Of a DNA stretch of 64,000 nucleotides, positions 1 through 9,843 are shown one piece after another. The notes under the pieces are model-generated. The model saw nothing but the letters and a program-made list of their open reading frames with translations, did no database searches and was not told where the DNA came from. The first letter of the stretch is position 1, and every line of letters starts with the position of its first letter. Origin of the DNA: Polynucleobacter sp. AP-Ainpum-60-G11 (GTDB lineage Bacteria > Pseudomonadota > Gammaproteobacteria > Burkholderiales > Burkholderiaceae); the NCBI RefSeq assembly GCF_018688375.1, contig NZ_CP061318.1:744001-808000 (forward strand), in the 5' to 3' direction. The position numbers were made by a program, and so were the translations under genes.

Positions 1-1
1 T

Positions 2-289
2 TATCTCGGTATGGTTCGTCAATGGCAGGAGTTGACTTATAACAAGCGCTATTCCAGTTCATACATGGATTCACTGCCAGACTTTGTCAAGTTGGCCGAA
101 GCTTTTGGTCACGTTGGTATGCGGATTGAGAAGAAGTGTGATGTTGAGGGCGCGCTCAAAGAGGCGATTCGTTTAAAAGATCGCACTGTATTTATGGACT
201 TCCAGACAGACCCAGAAGAAAACGTTTGGCCAATGGTTCAAGCGGGCAAGGGAATTACCGAAATGCTTTTGGGTAGTGAGGAACTCTAA
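2..289 (+). CDS. ilvB: acetolactate synthase large subunit, C-terminal part (partial at window start)
   Basis: The last 95 or so residues of the catalytic subunit of acetohydroxyacid synthase, which condenses pyruvate with pyruvate or 2-oxobutyrate in the first common step of valine, leucine and isoleucine synthesis. The visible part begins inside the C-terminal ThDP-binding domain (GMVRQWQE, then Y..R.S, a VKLAEAFG helix and the closing D-PEENVWPMV block), all characteristic of this family. The reading frame is open to the left edge, so the start lies outside the window. The stop overlaps the ilvN start (TAATG), which implies translational coupling of the two subunits. Confidence 0.93.
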   Translation, partial: YLGMVRQWQELTYNKRYSSSYMDSLPDFVKLAEAFGHVGMRIEKKCDVEGALKEAIRLKDRTVFMDFQTDPEENVWPMVQAGKGITEMLLGSEEL

Positions 290-780
290 TGCGACATATT
301 ATTTCTGTATTGATAGAGAACGAACCAGGCGCATTGTCTCGGGTGGTGGGCTTATTCTCCGCACGCGGTTACAACATTGAAACCTTAAGTGTTGCACCTA
401 CTGAAGATCCATCGCTTTCTCGTATGACGATTGTCACAATTGGCTCTGAGGATGTAATTGAGCAAATCACTAAGCACTTAAATCGCTTGGTTGAAGTGGT
501 TAAAGTTTTTGATTTGACTGAAGGCCCTCATATTGAGCGTGAACTCATGATGATTAAGGTGCGCGCGGTTGGTAAAGAGCGTGAAGAGTTGAAACGTACA
601 ACGGATATCTTCCGTGGTCGCATCATCGATGTGACTGATAAGAGTTACACCATTGAATTAACTGGTGATGGTGCCAAATTAGACGCCTTTATTGATTCGA
701 TTGATCGTGCATCGATTCTGGAAACTGTCCGTTCGGGTGGTTCTGGCATTGGGCGCGGCGAACGCATCCTCAAGGTTTAA
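289..780 (+). CDS. ilvN: acetolactate synthase regulatory (small) subunit
   Basis: Regulatory subunit of acetohydroxyacid synthase (ilvN/ilvH type), which activates the large subunit and carries valine feedback inhibition. Its 163 residues match the usual length. An N-terminal ACT domain (about residues 3-78, beginning RHIISVLIENEPGALSRV and including RGYNIETLSV) is followed by a second, C-terminal ACT-like domain. The ATG overlaps the ilvB stop by one base. The gene is followed after 51 bases by ilvC, so the three form one biosynthetic operon. Confidence 0.95.
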   Translation: MRHIISVLIENEPGALSRVVGLFSARGYNIETLSVAPTEDPSLSRMTIVTIGSEDVIEQITKHLNRLVEVVKVFDLTEGPHIERELMMIKVRAVGKEREELKRTTDIFRGRIIDVTDKSYTIELTGDGAKLDAFIDSIDRASILETVRSGGSGIGRGERILKV

Positions 781-789
781 TTTTTTTAA

Positions 790-1848
<1,059 letters not shown>

Positions 1849-1911
1849 GTAAGAACTCGCTAATCCGTATTTAGAAATTAATAGTAGTAATTAATAAGGC
1901 TCAGAATAAAG

Positions 1912-2559
1912 ATGATGTATCCGCACCCCATTATTGCGAAAGAAGGTTGGCCGTATTTGGCTTTAGTGGGGGCTGTCACTTTGCTAGTCCACTATCTAGG
2001 TGGTATTGCATGGTCGTGGCCTTTATGGGTAATTCTTATCTTTGTTCTGCAGTTCTTTCGTGATCCGCAGCGTATTGCTGCCATCGGTCGTGACCTAGTG
2101 TTATCACCAGCCGACGGTCGTATCGTTGTGGTGGAAAAAGCCAACGATCCTTATGCAGGTCGTGAGGCTTTAAAGATCAGTGTTTTCATGAACGTTTTCA
2201 ATGTTCACTCCAACCGCAGCGCAGTTAATGGCTTGGTAAAAGAGATTCAATATTTCCCAGGTAAGTTTGTCAACGCCGATTTAGATAAGGCTTCTACTGA
2301 GAACGAGCGTAATGCGGTCGTCATAGAGGCCAATGGCCAAATCGTGACACTGGTTCAGGTTGCAGGACTTATTGCCCGTCGTATTCTTTGCTATATCCAT
2401 GTTGGCGATAGACTCAAGGCGGGTGAGCGCTATGGCTTTATTCGCTTTGGCTCCCGCGTAGATGTATATTTACCTTTAACGGCAGAACCTTTGGTGAGCG
2501 TTGGCGATAAAGTCTTTGCTACAAACACCGCTTTAGCTCGCGTACCCGGCTTAGATTAA
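1912..2559 (+). CDS. psd: phosphatidylserine decarboxylase proenzyme, short form
   Basis: Membrane enzyme that decarboxylates phosphatidylserine to phosphatidylethanolamine. It is the short proteobacterial form (215 residues). Hydrophobic segments lie at about residues 13-50, followed by the family motif [11 protein letters not shown]. The self-cleavage site that yields the pyruvoyl prosthetic group is Gly180-Ser181 in [11 protein letters not shown]. Two tandem ATGs are possible starts; the first aligns with the usual N-terminus of this family. The next gene, pssA, makes its substrate, so the two form a phospholipid unit. Confidence 0.94.
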   Translation: MMYPHPIIAKEGWPYLALVGAVTLLVHYLGGIAWSWPLWVILIFVLQFFRDPQRIAAIGRDLVLSPADGRIVVVEKANDPYAGREALKISVFMNVFNVHSNRSAVNGLVKEIQYFPGKFVNADLDKASTENERNAVVIEANGQIVTLVQVAGLIARRILCYIHVGDRLKAGERYGFIRFGSRVDVYLPLTAEPLVSVGDKVFATNTALARVPGLD

Positions 2560-2586
2560 TTAAGTCGTTTTAACTGGGAATCTTCT

Positions 2587-3450
2587 TTGAGTACATTTCG
2601 TCGTCGTGGCCGCATAGACCGTAGTCGCCTTGCTCCCAAACGTGCCGAGCATTCACAGGCCGAATGGGCTGAAGAGCTGGGCGATGGAATTGATTTCGAG
2701 GTGGAAGAGTTGCATGCGGATAAGCCGCGTCAACGTAGCAAAGGCATTTACCTTCTCCCTAACGCATTTACTACTGCAGCTTTGTTCTGTGGCTTCTTTG
2801 CCATAGTCAATGCAATGAACCACCAGTTTGAGATGGCTGCGATTGCCATTTTCGCCTCTTTAGTTTTGGATGGTATGGATGGTCGCGTAGCCCGCATGAC
2901 CAATACCCAGAGCGCCTTCGGGGAGCAATATGATTCTCTAGCCGATATGGTGTCATTTGGCGTTGCTCCAGCTTTAGTGGCTTATGAGTGGGCCCTGAAA
3001 GATTTGGGCAAGTGGGGCTGGTTAGCAGCGTTTACCTATTGCGCGGGCGCAGCTTTGCGTCTAGCTCGTTTTAATGTCAACACTGGTGTAGTCGATAAGA
3101 AGTTTTTTCAGGGTCTGCCAAGTCCTGCGGCCGGTTCTTTGATGGCGGGTTTTATCTGGTTGGCTGATGACAATAAGATTCCAGTACGAGACAGTGCCAT
3201 TCCTTGGATTACCTTCTTCTTGGCGGTTTATGCCGGCTTGACCATGGTGTCTAACGCCCGTTTTTATAGCGGCAAAGCTTTGGATGTTCGCTACCGTGTT
3301 CCGTTTGGCGTGATGGTTTTGATGATTCTGACCTTTGTCTTGATCTCCTCCAACCCGCCATTAACCTTATTTGGTCTTTTTGTGGTGTATTCGATTTCGG
3401 GTTATGTTATTTGGGCATGGGAGCGACTGAGTGGTCGCCGTTTTAGCTAA
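2587..3450 (+). CDS. pssA: CDP-diacylglycerol-serine O-phosphatidyltransferase
   Basis: Integral membrane enzyme joining CDP-diacylglycerol and serine to make phosphatidylserine, the substrate of Psd just upstream. The CDP-alcohol phosphatidyltransferase signature DGMDGRVAR followed by GEQYDSLAD is intact, giving the four catalytic aspartates. Several hydrophobic helices follow. The first 50 residues are a charged cytoplasmic extension (RRRGRIDRSRLAPKRAEH). The start is TTG, preceded by GGGAA six bases upstream, and no ATG gives the full domain with a better signal. A 287-residue length fits the type II bacterial enzyme. Confidence 0.93.
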   Translation: MSTFRRRGRIDRSRLAPKRAEHSQAEWAEELGDGIDFEVEELHADKPRQRSKGIYLLPNAFTTAALFCGFFAIVNAMNHQFEMAAIAIFASLVLDGMDGRVARMTNTQSAFGEQYDSLADMVSFGVAPALVAYEWALKDLGKWGWLAAFTYCAGAALRLARFNVNTGVVDKKFFQGLPSPAAGSLMAGFIWLADDNKIPVRDSAIPWITFFLAVYAGLTMVSNARFYSGKALDVRYRVPFGVMVLMILTFVLISSNPPLTLFGLFVVYSISGYVIWAWERLSGRRFS

Positions 3451-3466
3451 AACCATATTTTTAGGT

Positions 3467-3472
3467 TATATT
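3467..3472 (+). promoter_or_regulatory. candidate -10 box for the leuA leader
   Basis: TATATT sits seven bases before the ATG of the leader peptide, so transcription could begin at or very near that ATG, making the leader message leaderless. No convincing -35 hexamer is seen at the right distance; the upstream TTTAGC is a weak match. No Shine-Dalgarno precedes the leader ATG, which agrees with leaderless initiation. Confidence 0.35.
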
Positions 3473-3478
3473 TAATCC

Positions 3479-3556
3479 ATGTTGATGAATTTCTCACTTC
3501 TTTCTGGTCTTCTTCTACTAGCACTAAGCCTACAGCTTGGGGCGGGTAAGGCCTGA
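3479..3556 (+). CDS. leuL: leucine-rich leader peptide of leuA attenuator
   Basis: A 25-codon reading frame with 10 leucine codons, four of them consecutive (CTT CTT CTA CTA at 3509-3520), between pssA and leuA. It is followed 41 bases later by an intrinsic terminator, then by leuA. This is the layout of ribosome-mediated attenuators of leucine genes, where stalling at leucine codons under starvation prevents terminator folding. CTA appears four times although other genes here mostly use TTG, CTC and CTT. The alternative reading is a chance hydrophobic frame or tiny membrane peptide; the terminator and its competing pairing make a leader more likely. Confidence 0.7.
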   Translation: MLMNFSLLSGLLLLALSLQLGAGKA

Positions 3557-3604
3557 GTTAATGAGATCAAAGTAATTCATTAGCCACGACATACCAGCCC
3601 CAGC
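3535..3604 (+). promoter_or_regulatory. candidate antiterminator pairing in leuA leader
   Basis: The segment around 3535-3546 (GCTTGGGGCGGG) can pair with 3594-3604 (CCAGCCCCAGC): a TGGGGC/GCCCCA core flanked by one bulge and one mismatch. The second segment is also the left arm of the terminator, so the two folds exclude each other. A ribosome stalled on the four leucine codons at 3509-3520 would leave 3535 onward free and favour this pairing; one that reaches the stop at 3554 would cover it. Read by eye; no folding energy calculated. Confidence 0.5.
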
Positions 3605-3627
3605 AAATTGCTGGGGTTTTTGTTTTT
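3598..3627 (+). terminator. intrinsic terminator (attenuator) upstream of leuA
   Basis: Stem CCCCAGC/GCTGGGG (3598-3604 with 3610-3616) around an AAATT loop, followed at once by TTTTTGTTTTT. It lies between the leader peptide and leuA, so it terminates the leader transcript and acts as attenuator. It could also end read-through from pssA. Confidence 0.8.
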
Positions 3628-3682
3628 AGATTCGTAATTGAGTAGTGAACATAATTAAGCAATATTGAACCGGAGAGTAGTG

Positions 3683-5230
3683 ATGAGTGACAAAGTAATC
3701 ATTTTTGATACCACCTTACGCGATGGCGAACAATCGCCTGGCGCTTCCATGACTAAGGATGAGAAGGTTCGGATTGCTCGCCAATTAGAGCGTCTTAAGG
3801 TGGACGTGATTGAGGCTGGTTTTGCTGCAAGCTCTGAAGGTGACTTCCAGGCTATCTCTGCTGTGGCAGCTGCGGTAAAAGATTCCATTGTTTGCTCACT
3901 CGCACGCGCCAACGATAAAGATATTACTCGTGCTGCAGATGCCTTAAAGGCTGCGAACGCTAAACGCATTCATGCATTCTTAGCAACCAGCCCATTGCAT
4001 ATGGCTGTCAAATTGCGCATGTCTCCAGAAGAAGTATTGGAGCAAGCAAAACGTTCGATTCGTTTTGCCAGAAACTTGGCTGAAGATATCGAGTTCTCGG
4101 CGGAAGATGGTTATCGCTCTGAAATGGATTTCTTGTGCAGAGTGGTTGAGGCAGTGATTAATGAGGGTGCAACCACCATTAATATCCCTGACACTGTAGG
4201 TTATGCCACGCCAGAACTCTATGGTGAGTTCATCAAGACCTTGCGTACTCGTGTTCCGAACTCAGATAAAGCAGTGTGGTCTGTGCATTGTCACAATGAT
4301 TTGGGCATGGCGGTTGCTAATTCATTGGCTGGGGTCAAGATTGGTGGCGCTCGTCAAATTGAGTGCACCATCAATGGCTTGGGTGAGCGCGCTGGTAATA
4401 CGGCCTTAGAAGAAATCGTCATGGCCTTGCGCACCCGCAAAGACTACTTCGACATGGTATGCGGCATCGATGCGACTCAAATTGTTCCAGCATCTAAGTT
4501 GGTCTCACAAATTACTGGTTTTGTTGTTCAGCCAAATAAAGCAGTCGTTGGTGCTAATGCCTTTGCGCATACTTCCGGTATTCACCAAGATGGTATTTTG
4601 AAGAATCGCGATACCTATGAAATCATGCGCGCAGAAGATGTGGGCTGGTCTGCCAATAAGATTGTGTTGGGTAAGTTATCGGGTCGCAATGCATTTAAGC
4701 AGCGCTTGCAAGAGTTGGGTATTGCGATTGAAGCCGAAGCGGATTTGAACGAAGCATTTGTTCGCTTCAAGGCATTGGCCGATCAAAAATCTGAAATCTT
4801 TGATGAAGACATTATTGCCATCATGTCAGACTCTGCTGCGGCGGAAGAGGGTGAGTTTTATAAATTCATTTCCTTGAGTCAGCATTCTGAAACAGGTGAG
4901 CGTCCAAAGTCTAAGGTTACCTTCCGAGTGGGCGATAAAGAAGCGAGCTCTGAGGCTGAAGGCAACGGTCCAGTTGATGCCAGCTTGAATGCGATTGAAG
5001 AAATTGTGAAGAGTGGGGCGGAGCAATTGCTTTACTCGGTCAATGCAATCACTTCGGGTACGCAATCTCAGGGTGAGGTGACTGTGCGTTTGGCTAAGGG
5101 CGGCCGCATCGTCAATGGCGTTGGAACTGATCCGGACATTATTGCTGCGTCAGCGAAAGCGTATTTATCTGCACTGAATAAATTGCATGATCCTAGTCAG
5201 GCTAAGCTCAATGCGCAGATGACTCCTTAA
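3683..5230 (+). CDS. leuA: 2-isopropylmalate synthase
   Basis: Claisen-type condensation of acetyl-CoA with 2-ketoisovalerate, the committed step of leucine synthesis, feedback-inhibited by leucine. The TIM-barrel domain opens with [18 protein letters not shown] and contains the metal-binding [13 protein letters not shown] motif. The C-terminal part from about residue 385 is the LeuA allosteric dimer domain ([17 protein letters not shown]). I chose the ATG with CGGAGAG six bases upstream; an in-frame TTG 18 bases earlier has no such signal. The length of 515 residues is normal. The leader peptide and terminator upstream suggest attenuation. Confidence 0.96.
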   Translation: MSDKVIIFDTTLRDGEQSPGASMTKDEKVRIARQLERLKVDVIEAGFAASSEGDFQAISAVAAAVKDSIVCSLARANDKDITRAADALKAANAKRIHAFLATSPLHMAVKLRMSPEEVLEQAKRSIRFARNLAEDIEFSAEDGYRSEMDFLCRVVEAVINEGATTINIPDTVGYATPELYGEFIKTLRTRVPNSDKAVWSVHCHNDLGMAVANSLAGVKIGGARQIECTINGLGERAGNTALEEIVMALRTRKDYFDMVCGIDATQIVPASKLVSQITGFVVQPNKAVVGANAFAHTSGIHQDGILKNRDTYEIMRAEDVGWSANKIVLGKLSGRNAFKQRLQELGIAIEAEADLNEAFVRFKALADQKSEIFDEDIIAIMSDSAAAEEGEFYKFISLSQHSETGERPKSKVTFRVGDKEASSEAEGNGPVDASLNAIEEIVKSGAEQLLYSVNAITSGTQSQGEVTVRLAKGGRIVNGVGTDPDIIAASAKAYLSALNKLHDPSQAKLNAQMTP

Positions 5231-5267
5231 ACCATTCAGGGGCACCTGCAGCACTTCTTAGAATCGC

Positions 5268-5870
5268 TTATTTATCGAGATCTGTGTTCTTGTAATACTT
5301 GGTGCCCTTGCCGGTGATTTCAGCGGCAAGGCCTGAGTCAGTTAATTGGTACATCAGTACTCCTGGCGCAACGACTACTGCATCTTGGTAGGCATCACCA
5401 TCTTTTTCATATTTGGCTGCCGCGGTCACTTGGCCGCCAAAGGTCCACCCCGAATTCACAAAGTCATTTAAGGCTGCTTTCGTCTGAAATACAAAGATGT
5501 TCTGGAATGACTTAATTCCAAAGCCAAGACCAGCTTGTACTTCAGCCATATTCATATAGATCGGCTTAACTCCGTCCTTTTGAATAACAACACCGCTACC
5601 CGTACCACCGCCTGCGATCAAAATCTTCATGCCAAAGTTGCTAAAGGTGGCATAGCCAGCTGACTTTTCAATAAGCTCTTTTGCCTTGGGCTGTACTTGG
5701 TAGAGCGCCTTTAGGGTGTCATTACTCGATTTAAGGATGCCCTCTTGTTGCTGAGCAACCGTCTGTTGAGGAGCGAAAGGATTGGAAAATTGGGCAAATG
5801 CAGTGTTGGTGAGGCAAAAAGCGCCCAAAACCAGGGTAAATATAGAGGGAGCAAGACGATGAATTTTCAT
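5268..5870 (-). CDS. secreted SYLF-domain (YSC84-like) protein
   Basis: A 200-residue protein with an N-terminal signal peptide (KIHRLAPSIFTLVLGAF, probable cleavage after AFA near residue 26), so it is exported to the periplasm or outer membrane. The rest is a SYLF/YSC84 lipid-binding domain: KAKELIEKSAGYATFSNFG, a glycine-rich AGGGTGSGVV stretch, MAEVQAGLGFG and the closing G.KYYKNTDLDK. SYLF domains in eukaryotes bind phosphoinositides; the bacterial role is not established. The gene stands alone, convergent with leuA and divergent from rpsO. Confidence 0.82.
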   Translation of the reverse strand: MKIHRLAPSIFTLVLGAFCLTNTAFAQFSNPFAPQQTVAQQQEGILKSSNDTLKALYQVQPKAKELIEKSAGYATFSNFGMKILIAGGGTGSGVVIQKDGVKPIYMNMAEVQAGLGFGIKSFQNIFVFQTKAALNDFVNSGWTFGGQVTAAAKYEKDGDAYQDAVVVAPGVLMYQLTDSGLAAEITGKGTKYYKNTDLDK

Positions 5871-5973
5871 AACTTATTGATTTTATTGAATATTTCTATT
5901 TTAACTAAGGCGTGATCCCCTAGAGGATAGCAAGCTCTGGGCAGAGTAGTCGATTTTAATGGCCTGCCTCTGC

Positions 5974-5979
5974 TACAAT
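5974..5979 (+). promoter_or_regulatory. candidate -10 box for rpsO
   Basis: TACAAT is a five of six match to the sigma-70 -10 consensus, about 100 bases upstream of rpsO in the divergent gap. The -35 region is weak (TCGATT at about 5950). The roughly 95-base untranslated leader could carry the S15 autoregulatory site known from other bacteria, but I cannot recognise it by eye. Confidence 0.4.
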
Positions 5980-6081
5980 TCGAGGGCTTTGATTTTTAAA
6001 GCTTTTTTGTTTTATTTGATTAATAAATGCACGACACGAATTGGGTGAAAGCTCAGGTGTTCGCAAGTAAGGAGTATGAAA

Positions 6082-6351
6082 ATGGCAGTTGCTGATATTA
6101 AAACGGCGGAAATCGTCAAAGAAAACGCGCGCAGCGCAAACGATACAGGTAGCCCTGAAGTTCAAGTTTCATTGCTAACAGCCCGTATCAATGAATTAAC
6201 CCCCCATTTCAAAGCTAACGCTAAGGATCATCACAGCCGTCGTGGTTTGTTGAAGATGGTTTCACGCCGCCGCCGCCTTTTGGATTACCTCAAGGGTAAG
6301 GATTTGGGTCGCTATCGCGCATTGATCGAGAAATTAGGTCTCCGTAAGTAA
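6082..6351 (+). CDS. rpsO: 30S ribosomal protein S15
   Basis: Primary 16S rRNA-binding protein of the small-subunit platform. All 89 residues match the usual length, with the family signatures [38 protein letters not shown] and the C-terminal [10 protein letters not shown]. Two in-frame ATGs exist; I chose the second because AAGGAG lies seven bases before it and only one base before the first. It is followed by a strong hairpin terminator and then pnp, the conserved rpsO-pnp order. Confidence 0.97.
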   Translation: MAVADIKTAEIVKENARSANDTGSPEVQVSLLTARINELTPHFKANAKDHHSRRGLLKMVSRRRRLLDYLKGKDLGRYRALIEKLGLRK

Positions 6352-6368
6352 TTCTTATCGGTATTGCA

Positions 6369-6430
6369 ATGCCATCTTTCTTAGGGTTGTTTCGTAACAG
6401 AATCAGTCCTAAGCAGATGGCATGTTTTTT
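6369..6430 (+). terminator. long-stem terminator between rpsO and pnp
   Basis: ATGCCATCT (6369-6377) pairs with AGATGGCAT (6415-6423), and inside it CTTAGG (6380-6385) pairs with CCTAAG (6408-6413); a run of six T follows at 6425-6430. This is a 15-base-pair interrupted stem with a loop of about 22 bases, much longer than a typical terminator. It probably ends most rpsO transcripts and could be a processing site. Confidence 0.75.
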
Positions 6431-6539
6431 GAGCGCTTCAAGATTATTTGTGTAGGGGATCGTGTCATTCCAATGAGTTTCTGGGTTGTGAAATCCAGTG
6501 CCTCCCTGGAATGGCATCCCTTGTGATCTTTAATCGCTC

Positions 6540-6600
6540 CAGTGTTGTCGTGACACTGCTTTATCCCACGACAAGCGTGAAATCCACGTGGCTTTCACGT
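6540..6600 (+). promoter_or_regulatory. structured 5-prime leader of pnp
   Basis: Two small hairpins lie before pnp. CAGTGT/ACACTG is at about 6540-6558. The second has arms 6575-6582 (GCGTGAAA) and 6593-6600 (TTTCACGT) and encloses the palindrome CCACGTGG. In Escherichia coli the pnp leader hairpin is cut by RNase III and then used for PNPase autoregulation. A similar role here is inference from position and structure only. Confidence 0.4.
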
Positions 6601-6622
6601 GAACAATTTGGAGAAGATCAGA

Positions 6623-8788
6623 ATGACGATGTTTAAAAAAGTAGTAAAAACGTTTCAATGGGGCAACCATCAAGTAACAATGGAAACAGGCGAGATCGCT
6701 CGCCAATCTGGTGGTGCTGTCATTGTTAATGTGGATGACACAGTAGTAATGGGCACAGTAGTTGCCTCTAAATCAGCCAAGCCTGGCCAGTCATTTTTCC
6801 CATTGACTGTTGATTACCTCGAGAAAACTTACGCTGCAGGAAAAATTCCTGGCGGCTTCTTCCGTCGTGAAGGTCGTCCATCAGAAGGTGAGACATTGAT
6901 CTCCCGTTTGATCGATCGCCCATTGCGTCCACTGTTTCCAGAAGGCTTCTTAAACGAAGTTCAGGTAGTGGTTCATGTGTTGTCTATCAACCCAGACGTT
7001 CCTGCTGATATTCCTGCATTGATCGCTGCATCTGCAGCTTTGGCTGTTTCAGGCATCCCATTTGCTGGCCCAGTTGGCGCAGCACGTGTTGGTTACGCTA
7101 ACGGTCAATACCTCTTGAACCCAACTCGTACAGAGCAAGCTACTAGTGAGATGGATTTGATTGTTGCTGGTACTCAAGCTGCGGTATTGATGGTTGAATC
7201 AGAAGCTAATCAGTTGTCTGAAGAAATCATGTTGGGCGCCGTTGTATATGGTCATGACCAAATGCAAACTGCAATCAATGCAATTAACGAATTAGTGACT
7301 GAAGCTGGCAAGCCAGAGTGGGATTGGACTGCTGCTCCTAAAGATGAGCCATTCATCGCTAAGGTCACCGCATTGGCTGAAGCGCCATTGCGTGAGGCTT
7401 ATCAGATTCGTCAAAAAGGTGCTCGTTCAGACAAGCTCAAAGAAATTACTAAAACAGTTGTAGCTAAGTTGCAAGAAGAAGGTGATGTTGACGCTGTTGC
7501 CGTTAACGATATCTTGTTTGAAATCGAAGCGAAGATTGTTCGTAGCCAAATTTTGAATGGCGAGCCACGTATTGATGGTCGTGATACACGCACTGTTCGT
7601 CCGATCGAAATTCGTAATGGCGTATTGCCACGCACACACGGTTCAGCATTGTTTACCCGTGGTGAAACACAAGCTCTCGTAGTTGCTACTTTGGGTACTG
7701 CACGTGATGAGCAGATCATCGATGCGCTCGAAGGTGAGTACCGTGATCGCTTCATGTTCCACTACAACATGCCTCCGTTTGCAACTGGTGAAACTGGTCG
7801 TGTAGGTAGCCCTAAGCGTCGTGAAATTGGTCATGGTCGTTTGGCTAAACGTGCATTGATTCCAGTATTGCCAAGCGCTGAAGATTTCGCGTACAGCATT
7901 CGTGTGGTTTCAGAAATTACTGAGTCCAATGGTTCTTCATCCATGGCTTCTGTTTGCGGTGGCTGTTTAGCAATGATGGACGCTGGTGTTCCAGTTAAGG
8001 CTCACGTTGCTGGTGTTGCAATGGGCTTAATTTTGGATGGCAACCGTTTTGCTGTATTGACAGATATCTTGGGTGACGAAGATCACTTAGGCGACATGGA
8101 CTTTAAAGTAGCGGGTACTGCTAACGGTATTACTGCTTTGCAAATGGACATCAAGGTTCAAGGTATCACTAAAGAAATTATGCAAGTTGCACTGGCCCAA
8201 GCTAAAGAAGGCCGTTTGCACATTTTGAGCAAGATGCAAGAAGCGATGGGTTCAGTTCGCACTGAATTGTCTGCACATGCTCCACGTATGGTTTCTTTCA
8301 AGATTCATCCAGACAAGATTCGTGAAGTAATTGGTAAGGGCGGCGCAACAATTCAAGCCTTGACCAAAGAAACTGGTTGCAGCATCGACATTAAAGATGA
8401 CGGTACAGTAACAATCGCATCTACTTCTGCTGAAGGCATGGCTGAAGCGAAAGCACGCATCGAAGGCATTACTGCTGAAGCTGAAGTAGGCAAGATCTAC
8501 GAAGGCCCAGTAGTGAAGCTGCTCGAGTTTGGTGCTTTGGTAAATATTCTTCCAGGCAAAGATGGTCTCTTACACATCTCTGAAATTTCTAATGAGCGTG
8601 TAAAAGAAGTTAAAGACTATTTGGCAGAAGGCCAAGTGGTTCGCGTGAAGTTGTTAGCTGCTGATGAACGTGGTCGTTTGCGTTTATCTCTCAAGGCTGC
8701 AATGGCTGATGAGGGTGGCACGATTGCTCCTTTGGCTGGCGCGTCTGCAAATGCTGAAGCAGCTCCAGCATCTGGCGAATCAGCTTAA
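6623..8788 (+). CDS. pnp: polyribonucleotide nucleotidyltransferase (PNPase)
   Basis: Phosphorolytic 3-prime to 5-prime exoribonuclease and degradosome enzyme. Domains in order: first RNase PH (with [22 protein letters not shown]), linker helices, second RNase PH ([31 protein letters not shown], catalytic acidic residues), KH domain ([18 protein letters not shown]), and S1 domain ([20 protein letters not shown]). About 721 residues. I prefer the ATG at 6623 because TTGGAGA lies eight bases before it; an upstream in-frame GTG lies inside the leader hairpin. The alanine-rich tail after the S1 domain is short. Confidence 0.95.
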   Translation: MTMFKKVVKTFQWGNHQVTMETGEIARQSGGAVIVNVDDTVVMGTVVASKSAKPGQSFFPLTVDYLEKTYAAGKIPGGFFRREGRPSEGETLISRLIDRPLRPLFPEGFLNEVQVVVHVLSINPDVPADIPALIAASAALAVSGIPFAGPVGAARVGYANGQYLLNPTRTEQATSEMDLIVAGTQAAVLMVESEANQLSEEIMLGAVVYGHDQMQTAINAINELVTEAGKPEWDWTAAPKDEPFIAKVTALAEAPLREAYQIRQKGARSDKLKEITKTVVAKLQEEGDVDAVAVNDILFEIEAKIVRSQILNGEPRIDGRDTRTVRPIEIRNGVLPRTHGSALFTRGETQALVVATLGTARDEQIIDALEGEYRDRFMFHYNMPPFATGETGRVGSPKRREIGHGRLAKRALIPVLPSAEDFAYSIRVVSEITESNGSSSMASVCGGCLAMMDAGVPVKAHVAGVAMGLILDGNRFAVLTDILGDEDHLGDMDFKVAGTANGITALQMDIKVQGITKEIMQVALAQAKEGRLHILSKMQEAMGSVRTELSAHAPRMVSFKIHPDKIREVIGKGGATIQALTKETGCSIDIKDDGTVTIASTSAEGMAEAKARIEGITAEAEVGKIYEGPVVKLLEFGALVNILPGKDGLLHISEISNERVKEVKDYLAEGQVVRVKLLAADERGRLRLSLKAAMADEGGTIAPLAGASANAEAAPASGESA

Positions 8789-8827
8789 TTTATTCATTAA
8801 GTTATTTAGTCAGCGAGCGGAGTTCAT

Positions 8828-9826
8828 ATGCGCGTAATGGAAATCAAAGAATTTGGCGCACCAGAAATGCTGGTGTCTGCCACTCGTCCTGACCCAGTGG
8901 CTCCGGCTGCTGGAACAGGTGAGATTTTGATTAAGGTTATTGCTGCTGGAATTAATCGTCCAGACGTTTTACAACGTAAAGGCCATTACCCAGTCCCAGC
9001 AGGTGCATCTGATATTCCTGGTCTCGAAGTGGCTGGTGAAATTGTTGGCGGTGATTTAGCTCACGCCGATAATCTGTTTGGTCTTAAAGTTGGCGATAAG
9101 GTTTGTGCGCTGGTGCAAGGTGGTGGTTACGCTGAATTGTGTACCGCCCCCATTGCCCAATGCTTACCGTACCCAAAAGGATTTACCGATCAAGAGGCAG
9201 CTTCCTTGCCAGAAACTTTTTACACCGTGTGGAGTAACGTCTTCATGCGTGGTGAGTTGTCTGAGGGTGAAACTTTGTTGGTGCAAGGTGGTTCGAGCGG
9301 CATTGGTGTCACCGCTATTTTGATTGCAAAAGCTTTGGGCCATAAAGTGTTTGTGACTGCAGGTACCGATGAGAAATGCGCAGCTTGCGTGGCTTTAGGC
9401 GCTGATTTAGCGATCAACTACAAGACACAAGATTTTGCAGAAGAAGTGAAGAAGGCAACAGACGGTAAGGGTGTCAACGTTATTCTCGACATGGTTACCG
9501 GTGCTTATGTACAAAAAGAGATTGATTGCTTGGCTGATGATGGTCGTATCGTGATCATTGCGATCATGGGCGGATCAAAAGCAGAAGTGAATACGGGTCA
9601 AATTTTGCGTCGCCGTTTAACCATCACTGGTTCTACATTACGCCCACGTCCAGTGTCATTCAAGAAGCAAATTACACAGCAGTTACATGCACGTATCTGG
9701 CCTTTGCTTGATGCGGGTAAGTTAAAGCCAGTGATTTATAAAACATTCTCCCTAGATCAAGCGGCTGATGCCCATCGCCTGATGGAGTCTTCTGAGCACG
9801 TTGGCAAGATTGTGTTAACTGTTTAA
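8828..9826 (+). CDS. NAD(P)H quinone oxidoreductase, zinc-free MDR family (PIG3-type)
   Basis: A 332-residue medium-chain dehydrogenase/reductase without the zinc ligands of alcohol dehydrogenases. The N-terminal GroES-like domain has AAGINRPDVLQRKGHYP; the Rossmann fold carries the NADPH-binding VQGGSSGIGVTAI motif. It matches the PIG3 branch of quinone oxidoreductases, which reduce quinones or related enones with NADPH. The start ATG has AGCGGAG upstream. It sits between pnp and tpiA, as is common in Burkholderiales; the true substrate is not known from sequence. Confidence 0.88.
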   Translation: MRVMEIKEFGAPEMLVSATRPDPVAPAAGTGEILIKVIAAGINRPDVLQRKGHYPVPAGASDIPGLEVAGEIVGGDLAHADNLFGLKVGDKVCALVQGGGYAELCTAPIAQCLPYPKGFTDQEAASLPETFYTVWSNVFMRGELSEGETLLVQGGSSGIGVTAILIAKALGHKVFVTAGTDEKCAACVALGADLAINYKTQDFAEEVKKATDGKGVNVILDMVTGAYVQKEIDCLADDGRIVIIAIMGGSKAEVNTGQILRRRLTITGSTLRPRPVSFKKQITQQLHARIWPLLDAGKLKPVIYKTFSLDQAADAHRLMESSEHVGKIVLTV

Positions 9827-9843
9827 GTATTGAGCTAGATTTA

